DNA of 64,000 bases from Sphingopyxis sp. JAI108 (GTDB lineage Bacteria > Pseudomonadota > Alphaproteobacteria > Sphingomonadales > Sphingomonadaceae), in assembly GCF_013410105.1 (NCBI RefSeq), contig NZ_JACCCJ010000001.1:1550001-1614000 (forward strand), read 5' to 3'. Both the position numbers and the translations under genes were made by a program. The notes under the pieces were generated by a model. That model searched no databases. It was given only the letters and a program-made list of their open reading frames with translations, and was not told the origin of the DNA. Positions 54,759 through 64,000 of this stretch are shown in pieces. Numbering within the stretch: position 1 is the first letter of the stretch; each line of letters begins with the position of its first letter.

Positions 54759-56138
54759 TCAGCCCTGCATCCGATATTGTTTGAGCAGGTCGTAGAGCGT
54801 CGGCCGGCTGATCCCGAGCAACTTCGCCGCGAGCGAGATATTGCCCTCGCTTTGCGTCATAGCGCGGCGGATCGCGACGCGGTCGGCGGCCTCGCGCGCG
54901 CTGCGCAGGTTGAGCCACGCCTCTTCACCGTCGCGATCGTCGCCCCCCGCCATATCGAGATCCTCGCGCATCACCAGCTTGCCGTCGGCCATGATCACGG
55001 CGCGCTTGATGCGGTTTTCAAGCTCGCGGACATTGCCGGGCCAGTGTCCCTCGTCGATCGCCTGCAGCGCGTCGGGGGCGAAGCCCCGCACGCCGGGGTT
55101 CATCTCGGGCGCATATTGGTGGAGGAAATGCCGCGCGAGCAGAACCGCGTCGCCGGGCCGCTCGGCGAGCGGCGGGATCTTCACCACCATTTCGGCGAGC
55201 CGGTAATAAAGATCGTCGCGAAAGCTCTGCTGCGCGATCATCGCGTCGAGGTCGCGGTGCGTCGCGCAGACGATTCGCGTATCGACGGGAATCGCCTTGC
55301 GTCCGCCGATGCGCTCGATCGTCCGCTCCTGCAGGAATCGCAACAGCTTGACCTGCAGCGGAAGCGGAATGTCGCCGACTTCGTCGAGGAACAACGTGCC
55401 GCCATGCGCGAGCTCGATCTTGCCCTCGGTCGTCTTGACCGCGCCGGTGAACGCGCCCTTTTCGTGCCCGAACAATTCGCTTTCGAGCAGATTTTCGGGG
55501 ATCGCGGCGCAGTTGATCGCGACGAACGCGCCGTCACGCCGCGCGCTGGCCTCGTGCAATCCGCGCGCGAGCAATTCCTTGCCGGTGCCGCTCGCGCCGA
55601 GCAGCATGACCGACACGTCGAGGTTCGCGACGCGCTCGATCGTGCGCGCGACCTTCAGCATCTCGGGCGCGCCGGTGATCATCCCGCCGAGCACATGATT
55701 GTCGCCCGCGCCGCGTTCGGCGAGCCGCGCATTCTCGACCTCCAGCTCGCGCACATGGAAGGCGCGCGCGACGATCAGTCCCAGCTCGTCGATGTCGATC
55801 GGCTTCTGATAGAAATCCCACGCGCCGTTCGCGATCGCGCTCAGCGCGCTCGCCCGCTCGCCATGCCCCGATACGACGATCACCTTGGTGTCGGGCTTGA
55901 CCTCGAGGATCGTTTTCAGCGTCCGGAATCCCTCGCGCGTGCCGTCGGGATCGGGCGGCAGGCCAAGGTCGAGCGTCACCACATCGGGCTCGTCGGCGCG
56001 CAGCATCTCGATCGCGGCGTCGTGATCGCCCGCGACCAGCACCCGATAATCCTCATAGGCCCATTTGAGCTGCGCCTGCAGCCCGGCGTCATCCTCGACC
56101 ACCAGCAATGTGCGCAAACCGGTCCCGCCCTCGTTCAT
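54759..56138 (-). CDS. prsR: PEP-CTERM/exosortase-type response regulator PrsR (sigma-54 activator)
   Basis: A 459-residue NtrC-like regulator. Receiver domain with D57 ([11 protein letters not shown]); AAA+ domain with Walker A GASGTGKE (181-188), sigma-54 contact GAFTGA (228-233) and Walker B LFLDE (249-253); Fis-type HTH at the C-terminus ([27 protein letters not shown]). PrsR proteins activate RpoN-dependent exopolysaccharide and PEP-CTERM genes in response to PrsK. The ATG at 56136-56138 overlaps the prsK stop (ATGA); an upstream extension is dispensable. No clear -24/-12 promoter could be picked out in the window. Confidence 0.93.
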   Translation of the reverse strand: MNEGGTGLRTLLVVEDDAGLQAQLKWAYEDYRVLVAGDHDAAIEMLRADEPDVVTLDLGLPPDPDGTREGFRTLKTILEVKPDTKVIVVSGHGERASALSAIANGAWDFYQKPIDIDELGLIVARAFHVRELEVENARLAERGAGDNHVLGGMITGAPEMLKVARTIERVANLDVSVMLLGASGTGKELLARGLHEASARRDGAFVAINCAAIPENLLESELFGHEKGAFTGAVKTTEGKIELAHGGTLFLDEVGDIPLPLQVKLLRFLQERTIERIGGRKAIPVDTRIVCATHRDLDAMIAQQSFRDDLYYRLAEMVVKIPPLAERPGDAVLLARHFLHQYAPEMNPGVRGFAPDALQAIDEGHWPGNVRELENRIKRAVIMADGKLVMREDLDMAGGDDRDGEEAWLNLRSAREAADRVAIRRAMTQSEGNISLAAKLLGISRPTLYDLLKQYRMQG

Positions 56139-58258
56139 TTCATTCCCGCTTTCATGATCCGTGCATTGTCCGCGGCCTCGCCGTGCGCATCGGCGAGCGG
56201 CAGCCACAGCGTGAAATTGCTGCCCTTGCCCGGTTCGCTCGCCACTTCGATCGCGCCGCCCATCGCCTGCGCGATCTGCAGCGCCTCGAACGCGCCGAGC
56301 CCGAAACCCGAATCCTTCGTCGACACGAACGGCTTGAACAGCTCGTCGCGGATGAACGCGTGCGTCATGCCGCAGCCCTGGTCGATCACGTCGATGCGAA
56401 CACGCCCCTGTTCAGCGACCGCAACGACCTGAACCGGCGTCTCGGGCGCCGACGCGTCGATCGCGTTGGACACCAGATGCTGGACGATCTGGCGGATTGC
56501 GCCTGCCTCCGCCCACGCCGACAATCCGGCCTGGCAGCCGACGAACAGCGCGCGGCGCGGGCGCATTTCGGCCGCGACCTCGTTCAGTACCGGCTCGACC
56601 AGCGTGCGGCCGGGCTCGGCCGCGGGCCCGCGTTCGCGCGGCGACAGGCGAACGAGCAGGTCGCTGAGCCGCCCGGCCGAAATCTTCAGCGTCTGCGTCA
56701 TGTCGGCGCGGAATTCGGGCTTGTCGGCATGGCGCTCGGCATTGCGCGCGAGCAGCGACAGCTGGCTCGCCAGATTCTTGATGTCGTGCATGATGAAGGC
56801 AAAGCGGCGGTTGAATTCATCGAACCGCCGCGCCTCGGACAGCGCGCGCTGGCTCTGCGATTCGGCCAGATAGCTCGCCGCCTGCTGTCCCGCGATGCGC
56901 AGCACGTCGAGATCCTCCCAGTCGAGCGCCCGCGACGCCGGCGGACGGTGCAGGACGGCGATCGCGATCATGCGCTGGAAATGGAGGACCGGCACCACGA
57001 CCCAGGCGCGCGTGTCGGCGATCAGCCACTCGGGGATCGCGAGATCCTCGCCCTCCGCCTTGTCGCCCGGCGCGCCCCGGCGCTCGGCGTCGAGGTCGAC
57101 GATATGCTGCGTTTCCTGAAGCATGAAGGCCGAGCGCAGCGACAGGCTGGCGTCTTCGCTCACGCCGCCGGGCCAATGCCATTGCTCGGCGACGCGGAAA
57201 CCGCCCGAGGCGGCGGGCAGCATCAGCAAGGCGCCCGGGCTGCCCGTCAATTGCGCAAGCGCCTTCGCGACGCGCCGGTATAGGTTGCGATCATCGTCGC
57301 CGTCCCCTTGCGCCAGCGTCGCGGTGAACCGCATCCATTCGGCGCGATAGTCGTAGCGATGCTCGAAGAAATGCTTGGAGATCATCACCGACAGCCATGC
57401 CCGTGCGCGCGAAGAGGCGAGCATGAGCCCGCCGGCGCCGAGTGCGACGACGAGTGAAATTGCCTGCGCCAGCTCGGCATAATCGCTGCCGACCGCGCGC
57501 GCGATCGCGCCGGTCAGCGCGATCAGGATGAGATAGGTGGCAGCGCCCAGCAGGATCAGCGACCGCGTCGCCGCCGTGCGCGACAGCCGCATCCGCTCGC
57601 GGCCGATGTCCATCGCGGCGACGACGTGGATCGGCACGGTCAGCAGGGCGACCGCAGGCAACAGCGCGATCAGCGTCGAGGCTTTCTCTCCGGTCAGGGC
57701 GCCGATCAGCTGGACGTTGAGTTCATAGGCCCAGAGCATGGCGAAACCGCCCGCGACCGCCATCACCGGCATCCGCAGCCCGCCGCTCGCGCGGCGGACG
57801 CCGCCGTCGAGGATCAGGAGTCCGCCGATCGCCACGATCATCGCGGTGAAGGTCAGCGTCGGTTTCATCCACGGTGCGGCGGCGGTTCCTGCGCGCAGGT
57901 GCGCCGCCGCGCCGAGCAGGAAGGCGAGCAGGCAAATCGTCGCGAGCATACGCAGGATCAGGCGGAGCGGGCGCGGCATCGGCGCGCGCGATGACCAGAA
58001 TGTCGCCGCAAGCCAGCCCAGCATCGCGCCGTCGCGGATCATCTGGACGGCCAGCGCCTCCGACGATCCGGGCGAAAAGATCGCCAGCGCCGCGCACCAC
58101 AGCGCGGTCGCCGCTGCCGCCAGCACCTGCCAGCGGGGTGCGGGCATCAGCGCCGCCATGCGCGCGCGCGGCCGCATCAGCAGCCACAGCGTGACGCCCG
58201 AAAAGCCCGCCAGTGCCGCGCCGGACAGGATCTGCGACAGGGCCGCGAGCGCGTTCAC
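56135..58258 (-). CDS. prsK: PEP-CTERM/exosortase-system histidine kinase PrsK
   Basis: A 707-residue membrane kinase. The first about 290 residues hold eight to nine membrane helices, followed by a GAF-like domain (about 320-480), the H-box FAFIMHDIKNLASQLSLLARNAERHAD near 500 and a HATPase with LVSNAIDASAPETPVQVVAV and FGLGAFEALQIAQAMGGAIEVASEPGKGSNF. It phosphorylates PrsR. The start is GTG at 58256-58258 with GGAGG upstream; it begins 1 base after the sugar transferase stop, so the operon reads sugar transferase, prsK, prsR, TPR lipoprotein. Confidence 0.93.
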   Translation of the reverse strand: MNALAALSQILSGAALAGFSGVTLWLLMRPRARMAALMPAPRWQVLAAAATALWCAALAIFSPGSSEALAVQMIRDGAMLGWLAATFWSSRAPMPRPLRLILRMLATICLLAFLLGAAAHLRAGTAAAPWMKPTLTFTAMIVAIGGLLILDGGVRRASGGLRMPVMAVAGGFAMLWAYELNVQLIGALTGEKASTLIALLPAVALLTVPIHVVAAMDIGRERMRLSRTAATRSLILLGAATYLILIALTGAIARAVGSDYAELAQAISLVVALGAGGLMLASSRARAWLSVMISKHFFEHRYDYRAEWMRFTATLAQGDGDDDRNLYRRVAKALAQLTGSPGALLMLPAASGGFRVAEQWHWPGGVSEDASLSLRSAFMLQETQHIVDLDAERRGAPGDKAEGEDLAIPEWLIADTRAWVVVPVLHFQRMIAIAVLHRPPASRALDWEDLDVLRIAGQQAASYLAESQSQRALSEARRFDEFNRRFAFIMHDIKNLASQLSLLARNAERHADKPEFRADMTQTLKISAGRLSDLLVRLSPRERGPAAEPGRTLVEPVLNEVAAEMRPRRALFVGCQAGLSAWAEAGAIRQIVQHLVSNAIDASAPETPVQVVAVAEQGRVRIDVIDQGCGMTHAFIRDELFKPFVSTKDSGFGLGAFEALQIAQAMGGAIEVASEPGKGSNFTLWLPLADAHGEAADNARIMKAGMK

Positions 58259-58259
58259 G

Positions 58260-59648
58260 CTAGCGCGCTCCCTCCGGCCACAGCACGACGCGCACGGTCT
58301 GGAGCAGGATCAGAAGATCGAGGAAGGGCGAATAATTCTTGGCGTAATAAAGGTCATATTCGAGCTTCACGCGCGCATCCTCGACCGACGCGCCATAGGG
58401 ATAGTTGATCTGTGCCCAGCCGGTCAGGCCGGGTTTCACCATGTGCCGTTCGGCATAATAGGGCAGCTTCTTTTCGAGCTCCTCGACGAAGCTCGGCCGT
58501 TCGGGGCGCGGCCCGACGAAGCTCATCTCGCCTTTCAATACGCACCAGATCTGGGGCAATTCGTCGATACGCAGCTTGCGGATCACCCGTCCGACGCGCG
58601 TGATCCGCGGATCATTCTCGCTCGCCCACACCGCCTTGCCGGCGGCTTCGGCGTCGGTGCGCATCGAGCGGATCTTGAAGATGTCATAGGGTTCGCCGAA
58701 CAGGCCGACGCGCGGCTGGCGGTAAAAGACCGGCCCGCGGCTATCGAGCACCACCGCAATTCCCGCGACGATGATCAGCGGCAGCCCCACGATCAGCACG
58801 ATCAGGCTGGCAAGGATATCGAACAGGCGCTTGCCGACTTTCGAAATCCGCTGCCCCGCCGAAAAGCCGTCGGAAAAGATGAGGCCGCTCGGGTTCGTGG
58901 TCGCGAGGTCGACGCGCCCGGTCTCGCGCTCGATAAAGCTCGCGATATCGTTGACATGAACCCCCGTCGTCTTGACCCGCAAAAGGTCATTCAGCGGCAG
59001 CGCGTTGCGGCGCTCCTCGAGCGCGAGCACGACTTCGCCGGCGCGCAGCATCACGACATGGTCCGACAGATTGGCGATCGCATCGCGCGGGATCGCGCCG
59101 GCGACCGTCTTTTCATTGGCGCTCATTGCGATGAAGCCGACCATTTCGAGCCCGCTGCCCGGCGCGTCGGCGAGCGCCGCCAGCCGCGCGGCGCGGGGCC
59201 CGGCGCCGAGCACCAGGATGCGGCGGCGAAAGGCCTCGGTGCCTGCCGACTGGGTCAGCGCCAGCCGAATGACGAACAGCACCGCGATCGCGAAGATCAT
59301 CGCATAGAGGCTGTTCGCGCGCCACAGCGTCGCGGTCGGCAACAGGAAGCCGAGCACCGAGAGAAAGATCACGCCGAGCGAGATGGCGGCCAGCAGGCGC
59401 GCGGTCGCGAAGCGCATCGAACGCAGCCCCTCGTTCCCGTACATTCCGGTCGCCATCATCGCGAGCGAATTGGACACGCCGAAGGTCAAGAGCGGCAGCC
59501 AGCGGCTTGCCAGCGGCCCGGCGTCGAACCCCGCCTGATGCGCATAAAGATGCCACGCCCCCTCGGCCGACCCGAGCAGCGCGAAAAATTCGATCAGCGC
59601 CAGCCAGACGACGGCGTGCGGGACATAATGTTTGAACAGCCGGAACAT
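58260..59648 (-). CDS. TIGR03013-type undecaprenyl-phosphate sugar transferase (PEP-CTERM/XrtA-associated)
   Basis: A 462-residue initiating glycosyltransferase that transfers a sugar phosphate to undecaprenyl phosphate at the inner membrane, starting exopolysaccharide repeat assembly. Four N-terminal helices, a CoA-binding-like domain (RRRILVLGAGPRAARLAALADA near 140) and the C-terminal bacterial sugar transferase domain (KRLFDILASLIVLIVGLPLIIVAGI near 273, then IDELPQIWCVLKGEMSFVGPRPERP and KPGLTGWAQINYPYGAS) are in the usual order. It is the first gene of the operon with prsK-prsR, and is divergent from the mannose-1-phosphate guanylyltransferase gene. Exosortase itself is not in the window. 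Confidence 0.94.
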   Translation of the reverse strand: MFRLFKHYVPHAVVWLALIEFFALLGSAEGAWHLYAHQAGFDAGPLASRWLPLLTFGVSNSLAMMATGMYGNEGLRSMRFATARLLAAISLGVIFLSVLGFLLPTATLWRANSLYAMIFAIAVLFVIRLALTQSAGTEAFRRRILVLGAGPRAARLAALADAPGSGLEMVGFIAMSANEKTVAGAIPRDAIANLSDHVVMLRAGEVVLALEERRNALPLNDLLRVKTTGVHVNDIASFIERETGRVDLATTNPSGLIFSDGFSAGQRISKVGKRLFDILASLIVLIVGLPLIIVAGIAVVLDSRGPVFYRQPRVGLFGEPYDIFKIRSMRTDAEAAGKAVWASENDPRITRVGRVIRKLRIDELPQIWCVLKGEMSFVGPRPERPSFVEELEKKLPYYAERHMVKPGLTGWAQINYPYGASVEDARVKLEYDLYYAKNYSPFLDLLILLQTVRVVLWPEGAR

Positions 59649-59754
59649 GGTCGCGAAATCCTACAGCCGAGGCGTCAACTGTCGGTTAATTTTACACTTG
59701 CTATATCGGCAATGACAAGGTGACCGGCCCCCTCGAAAGCGATAGACCCGATTT

Positions 59755-60801
59755 ATGACGCTGATGATCCAGCCCGTTATCCTGTGCGGCGGCGCGGGCA
59801 CCCGCCTGTGGCCCGAGTCGCGCGGCACGCGCGCCAAGCAGTTCCTGCTGCTCCACGGCCAGCGCAGCCTGTTCCGCCAGACGGTCGAGCGCACCCCCGC
59901 GGGTCCCGATTTCCTTCCCCCGATCGTCCTGTGCGGCGACGGCCATGTCGCGATGGTTCGCGAACAGATGAACGACCGCGAGGAGATGCTGCTCGTCGAA
60001 CCGATGCCGCGCAATACCGCCGCTGCGATCGCGCTCGCCGTCGCGCGGGCGGATGCCGATACGCTGTTGCTGGTCATGCCCAGCGACCATGTCATCGCCG
60101 ACGTTCCCGCCTTTCACGCCGCGATCGCCAAAGGGGTGCGCCTCGCGCAGCAGGGCTGGATCGTCACCTTCGGCATCACCCCCGACCGCCCCGAAACCGG
60201 CTTCGGCTATATCGCCGCCGGGGCGCCGCTGGGCGGCGCTGACGAAGATGGGGGCTTCGCGGTCGATCGCTTCGTCGAAAAGCCGCCGCTGGCGGAAGCC
60301 GAAGCGATGCTCGCGGCTGGCGGCTATAGCTGGAACGCCGGCATTTTTCTGTTCCGCGCTGCGCGAATGCGCGACGCGATGCTCACCCATTGCCGCGCGA
60401 TCTTCGAGGCCGCCGACAAGGCGGTCGCTGCGGGGATGCGCGATGGCGACGCGCTCTATGCCGACGCCATCGAATTCGCGAAGGCGCCGCCCGACTCGAT
60501 CGATTATGCCGTGATGGAAAAGGACGACCGGGTCGCGGTCGTTCCCGTCGCGATGGGCTGGTCCGACCTCGGCTGCTGGCACACGATCCACGCGCTCGCC
60601 GAAAAGGATGCGGCGGACAATGCCGTCACCGGCGACGCCTTTCTCCACGACAGCCGCGGCAACCTCGTGCGCGCGGGCGACAAGCGCGTGTCGATCCTCG
60701 GCATGGACAATATTGCGGTGATCGTCGACGGCGACGACATATTGATCCTGCCGCTCGAACGCTCGCAAGAGGTCCGTGCCGCCGCCAAGGCGCGCGAATA
60801 G
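59755..60801 (+). CDS. Mannose-1-phosphate guanylyltransferase (GDP-mannose pyrophosphorylase, short form)
   Basis: A 348-residue nucleotidyltransferase making GDP-mannose from mannose-1-phosphate and GTP, a precursor of exopolysaccharides. The signature PVILCGGAGTRLWPESRGTRAKQFL is at residues 7-31, and VDRFVEKPPLAEAEAML near 172 and SIDYAVMEKDDRVAVVPVAMGWSDLGCWHTI are the substrate-binding blocks. The C-terminal phosphomannose isomerase domain of bifunctional ManC/XanB is absent. The ATG at 59755 (MTLMIQP) or the next Met at residue 4 are possible starts. Its position opposite the exosortase-type sugar transferase operon implies a role in the same polysaccharide. Confidence 0.92.
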   Translation: MTLMIQPVILCGGAGTRLWPESRGTRAKQFLLLHGQRSLFRQTVERTPAGPDFLPPIVLCGDGHVAMVREQMNDREEMLLVEPMPRNTAAAIALAVARADADTLLLVMPSDHVIADVPAFHAAIAKGVRLAQQGWIVTFGITPDRPETGFGYIAAGAPLGGADEDGGFAVDRFVEKPPLAEAEAMLAAGGYSWNAGIFLFRAARMRDAMLTHCRAIFEAADKAVAAGMRDGDALYADAIEFAKAPPDSIDYAVMEKDDRVAVVPVAMGWSDLGCWHTIHALAEKDAADNAVTGDAFLHDSRGNLVRAGDKRVSILGMDNIAVIVDGDDILILPLERSQEVRAAAKARE

Positions 60802-60837
60802 CCTGGAGGGGTTTTACGGCGCGCCTTCCGGAAACGC

Positions 60838-61833
60838 CTACAGCCGCACCATCCGCATGCCCTGCTCGCCATAGCGCGGGCCGCTGGTGCCGCCTTTCGG
60901 CGCGGCGGCGGCGATCGCGGCGAGGTCGTCGGCGGTGAGCGTTACGCCGGCGGCGGCGACGCTGTCCTCCATCGTCGCGCGGCGCTTGGTGCCGGGGATG
61001 GGGACGATATCGTCGCCCTGCGCGAGCAGCCAGGCGAGCGCGACCTGCGCCTTCGACACGCCATGGCTGTCGGCGACCGCGCCGATCGCGTCGACGATCG
61101 CGAGATTGGCGGGGAGATTCTCGTCCGAATAGCGCGGGTCGCCCCGGCGCCAGTCGCTTTCGGAAAGCTCGTCGCGGCTGCGTACCGCGCCCGCGAGGAA
61201 GCCGCGGCCGAGCGGCGAGTAAGGGACGAAGCCGATGCCATGTTCGCGGCAGACGGGCAGGATCTCGTCCTCCACATCGCGTTCCCAGATCGAATATTCA
61301 CTCTGCAGCGCGGTGATCGGCGCGGCCTTGGCGGCGCGGCGGATCGTTTCGGGACCGGCTTCGGAGAGCGCGATGTGGCGGACCTTGCCTTCCTTCACCA
61401 ACGCCATCATCCCGCCGACCGTTTCCTCGATCGGCACATTGGGATCCACGCGGTGCTGGTAGAAAAGGTCGATCGTGTCGATGCCGAGCCGCTGGAGCGA
61501 GCTTTCGCACGCCGCGCGGGCGTTGGCGGGCGATCCGTCGACGCCGGTGATTTGCTTGCCTTCGAACCTGAAGCCGAACTTCGTCGCGATGACGAGCCCT
61601 TCGCGCTTGCCCTTGATCGCTTCGCCGAGAAGCTCTTCGTTCGAAAAGGGGCCATAGATTTGCGCGGTGTCGAAAAAGGTGACGCCTAGGTCGATCGCGC
61701 GGTGGATCGTCCGCGTCGATTCGCCCAGGTCGGCGGCCTCGCCATAGAGGATGTTGCCGCCCTTGATCATCGGCATGCAGCCGATGCCGATCGCGGAGAC
61801 TTCGAGGCCGTGGCCGAGCTTGCGATATTTCAT
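60838..61833 (-). CDS. Aldo/keto reductase
   Basis: A 331-residue NADPH-dependent oxidoreductase with a TIM barrel. The catalytic tetrad is visible: Asp and Tyr in [21 protein letters not shown] (about 54-60), Lys in IATKFGF and His in FYQHRVDP. The cofactor-binding end [21 protein letters not shown] is typical. It resembles the AKR13-type (YakC/aryl-alcohol dehydrogenase-like) group. The ATG overlaps the stop of the upstream cation symporter gene (ATGA), so the two are translationally coupled. The substrate is unknown. Confidence 0.92.
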   Translation of the reverse strand: MKYRKLGHGLEVSAIGIGCMPMIKGGNILYGEAADLGESTRTIHRAIDLGVTFFDTAQIYGPFSNEELLGEAIKGKREGLVIATKFGFRFEGKQITGVDGSPANARAACESSLQRLGIDTIDLFYQHRVDPNVPIEETVGGMMALVKEGKVRHIALSEAGPETIRRAAKAAPITALQSEYSIWERDVEDEILPVCREHGIGFVPYSPLGRGFLAGAVRSRDELSESDWRRGDPRYSDENLPANLAIVDAIGAVADSHGVSKAQVALAWLLAQGDDIVPIPGTKRRATMEDSVAAAGVTLTADDLAAIAAAAPKGGTSGPRYGEQGMRMVRL

Positions 61834-63077
61834 GGCGTTTCTCCTGCGGATTCGTTTTCGACGCCGTCGGCGGCATATTTGGTCGCGGCGACGTCACCGA
61901 TAACATTGCCGATCGTCCGGAAGATGTCGGGAAAGGTCTCGACCGCGACGAGCAGCCCCAACGGCGCGACGGGAACCCCCATCGACACCGCGATCGGTGC
62001 GATCGAGGTGACGAAGCTGATCGAGCCGGGCAGGCTGACCGAAGAAAGCGCGGCGGCGATGGCGACCGCAAGCCCGATCGCCATCTCCCACGGCGTCAGC
62101 TCGATTCCGAACAGCCAGGCGACATAGACGACGACCGCGAGGTTCATCGCGGGGCTGGTGAAGCGGAACAAGGCGACCGCGAGCGGGAGGACGACGTCGG
62201 CCTTCTTGGGATCGACGCCGAGTTCCTCCGACGATTTGAGCATCGCGGGCAGGCTGGCGAGCGAGCTTTGCGTGCTGATCGCGACCGCGAGTGTCGGCAC
62301 CATGGCGCGCAGGAAACGCGGCGGCGCGATGCCGACGACGAGCCAGGCGAGCAACAGCCCGAGGATGATGCAGCAAACACCGATTCCGGAAAGGATAAGC
62401 ACATAATGGACAAGCCCGCCGAAGGCCGCGACCCCGGCCTTGACCGCGAGCGCATAGCCGAGCGCGAAGACACCGATCGGCGCGAGCGCGAGCACCCAGC
62501 CGATGACGATCAGCATCGCGTCGCCGAGCGCCTTGAACAGCCCCGACAGCGTCGCGCGCTGCACGGGTTCGAGGCGGGTGATGGCGAAGGCGAAGATGGT
62601 CGTGAAGACGATCAGCGGCAGGATCGCGGTCTCGGCGGCGGCGGCGATGGGGTTGGTCGGGATCAGCGAGAGCAGGAAATCGCCGAAGGTTGGCGACGGT
62701 CCCGCCTCGGTCGTGCCGCCCAGGCCGTGACGCAAGGCTTCGGCAGCGCCCGTCGACAGCGGGAAAAGCCGCAGCAGCAGCGGGGTCATCAGCAGCGACA
62801 TCAATCCCGAGATAAAGATCGCGCCGAGGAAGGTCATCACCGCGCGAAAAGCCAGCGTGCCTGCGCGCGCCGCATCGGCGGTGGCGGTGATGCCCGTGAT
62901 CAGCAGCGCGACGATCAACGGGACGATCGTCATCTTGAGCGCATTGAGCCAGAGCAGACCGATCGGTTCGATCCAGGGCAGCGAGGCGGTCCCGGCCGCC
63001 GGCGACACCAGCTCGACGCCGATCCCGAGGAGCATGCCGGCGATCAGCGCCGAAAGGATGAGCCAAGCGGATTTCAA
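61830..63077 (-). CDS. Dicarboxylate/amino acid:cation symporter (DAACS) with atypical sodium site
   Basis: A 415-residue glutamate-transporter-like carrier with eight helices and two re-entrant loops. The family features [22 protein letters not shown], the re-entrant loop [15 protein letters not shown] and the end [19 protein letters not shown] are present. In TM7, where most members have NMDGT, this protein reads [15 protein letters not shown], so the sodium-coordinating Asp is missing. I chose the TTG at 63075-63077 ([15 protein letters not shown]) because GGGAGA lies 6 bases upstream; a TTG at 63114 is also in frame. It precedes the aldo/keto reductase gene. Confidence 0.88.
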   Translation of the reverse strand: MKSAWLILSALIAGMLLGIGVELVSPAAGTASLPWIEPIGLLWLNALKMTIVPLIVALLITGITATADAARAGTLAFRAVMTFLGAIFISGLMSLLMTPLLLRLFPLSTGAAEALRHGLGGTTEAGPSPTFGDFLLSLIPTNPIAAAAETAILPLIVFTTIFAFAITRLEPVQRATLSGLFKALGDAMLIVIGWVLALAPIGVFALGYALAVKAGVAAFGGLVHYVLILSGIGVCCIILGLLLAWLVVGIAPPRFLRAMVPTLAVAISTQSSLASLPAMLKSSEELGVDPKKADVVLPLAVALFRFTSPAMNLAVVVYVAWLFGIELTPWEMAIGLAVAIAAALSSVSLPGSISFVTSIAPIAVSMGVPVAPLGLLVAVETFPDIFRTIGNVIGDVAATKYAADGVENESAGETP

Positions 63078-63134
63078 AGCGGATTCTCCCGGCGATTTTT
63101 CTGGCCTGCTTGCCAAGCAAAAGAGGGTGACTTA

Positions 63135-63184
63135 GAGCACCTCCCGAAAGAAACGGGAACCGGTTTTTGGGCCGGGAAATGCTC
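63135..63184. repeat. Imperfect palindromic element upstream of glmM
   Basis: GAGCACCTCCCG at the left and CGGGAAATGCTC at the right are inverted repeats (two mismatches), with AAACGGGAACCGGTTTTTGG between them. It lies in the gap 63078-63254 between the symporter and glmM genes. Similar GAGCA...GAAACCGGTTTT palindromes occur widely in alphaproteobacterial genomes, from general knowledge. Confidence 0.5.
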
Positions 63185-63254
63185 CGCGGGGGCCATCCCA
63201 TGGGACGCCGTTGCAGGCATTTGCCTGATCATCGGCCCGGATAGCAGAGGTGCA

Positions 63255-64000
<746 letters not shown>

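Noticed and set aside
53406..56432. A 1008-codon plus-strand frame opposite the TPR gene and prsR
   Set aside because: Same codon-bias artefact; it spans two well-supported genes on the minus strand and shows no recognisable motif.
59649..59754. Sigma-54 promoter in the divergent region between the sugar transferase and the mannose-1-phosphate guanylyltransferase genes
   Set aside because: No TGGCAC-N5-TTGCA-like pair with correct spacing was found, although PrsR would be expected to act on such promoters elsewhere.

Overview
The window is a GC-rich chromosomal segment of a sphingomonad-type alphaproteobacterium, most like Sphingopyxis or a close relative (inference). The evidence is the very high third-position GC, UrcA and DUF4893 proteins, a PEP-CTERM/exosortase-type PrsK-PrsR regulatory module, two LexA boxes of the alphaproteobacterial GTTC-N7-GTTC type, and a trpG-trpD-trpC-moaC-moeA-lexA gene order. 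I see no rRNA, tRNA, CRISPR array, insertion sequence, phage gene or plasmid function. The content is ordinary chromosome: housekeeping genes mixed with many exported peptidases, amidohydrolases and transporters.

Layout. 1-4.1 kb: 5' part of uvrA (minus, LexA box upstream) divergent from a secreted M13 metallopeptidase. 4.1-7.4 kb: a BCCT transporter and three small envelope proteins (an Ala/Glu-rich secreted protein, a CxxC membrane-anchored protein, an UrcA protein). 7.4-15.9 kb (minus): LytTR response regulator and its histidine kinase, MATE exporter, valS, secreted S9 peptidase. 16-25.2 kb: HPP protein, exported amidohydrolase and YpfJ-type zinc protease (translationally coupled), DUF3734 patatin with bdhA, DUF4893 lipoprotein, secreted M20 amidohydrolase, an unusual LuxR-HTH protein with a membrane helix and extracytoplasmic domain, and a crotonase with altered catalytic residues. 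25.4-32.5 kb: DUF465 protein, TerC, aceA divergent from an XRE/ScfR-type regulator, HD-GYP phosphodiesterase, L,D-transpeptidase lipoprotein. 32.6-41.7 kb: DUF885 protein, GntR regulator, nitroreductase, a POT peptide transporter with two amidohydrolase-like proteins, NnrU and DUF1003 proteins.

41.9-51.7 kb: gltX-gltA, comEC, and the minus-strand chain trpG-trpD-trpC-moaC-moeA, in which every junction is a 4-base ATGA overlap, followed by lexA with its own LexA box. 51.8-60.8 kb: exported MetX-like hydrolase, then the sugar transferase-prsK-prsR-TPR lipoprotein operon of an exosortase-linked exopolysaccharide system, divergent from a mannose-1-phosphate guanylyltransferase. 60.8-64 kb: aldo/keto reductase coupled to a cation symporter, and the 5' part of glmM.

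How it fits together. The many exported peptidases and amidohydrolases, with the POT transporter, suggest a peptide-scavenging lifestyle. aceA, gltA, bdhA and the ScfR-like regulator point to growth on acetate or polyhydroxybutyrate-derived C2/C4 units. uvrA and lexA form part of the SOS regulon. No gene cluster in the window clearly represents a new defence or biosynthetic system. The most interesting leads are the LuxR-membrane regulator with a perfect palindrome in its upstream region, the amidohydrolase pair in which one member lost its metal ligands, the altered crotonase, and the repeat-rich aceA/regulator intergenic region.
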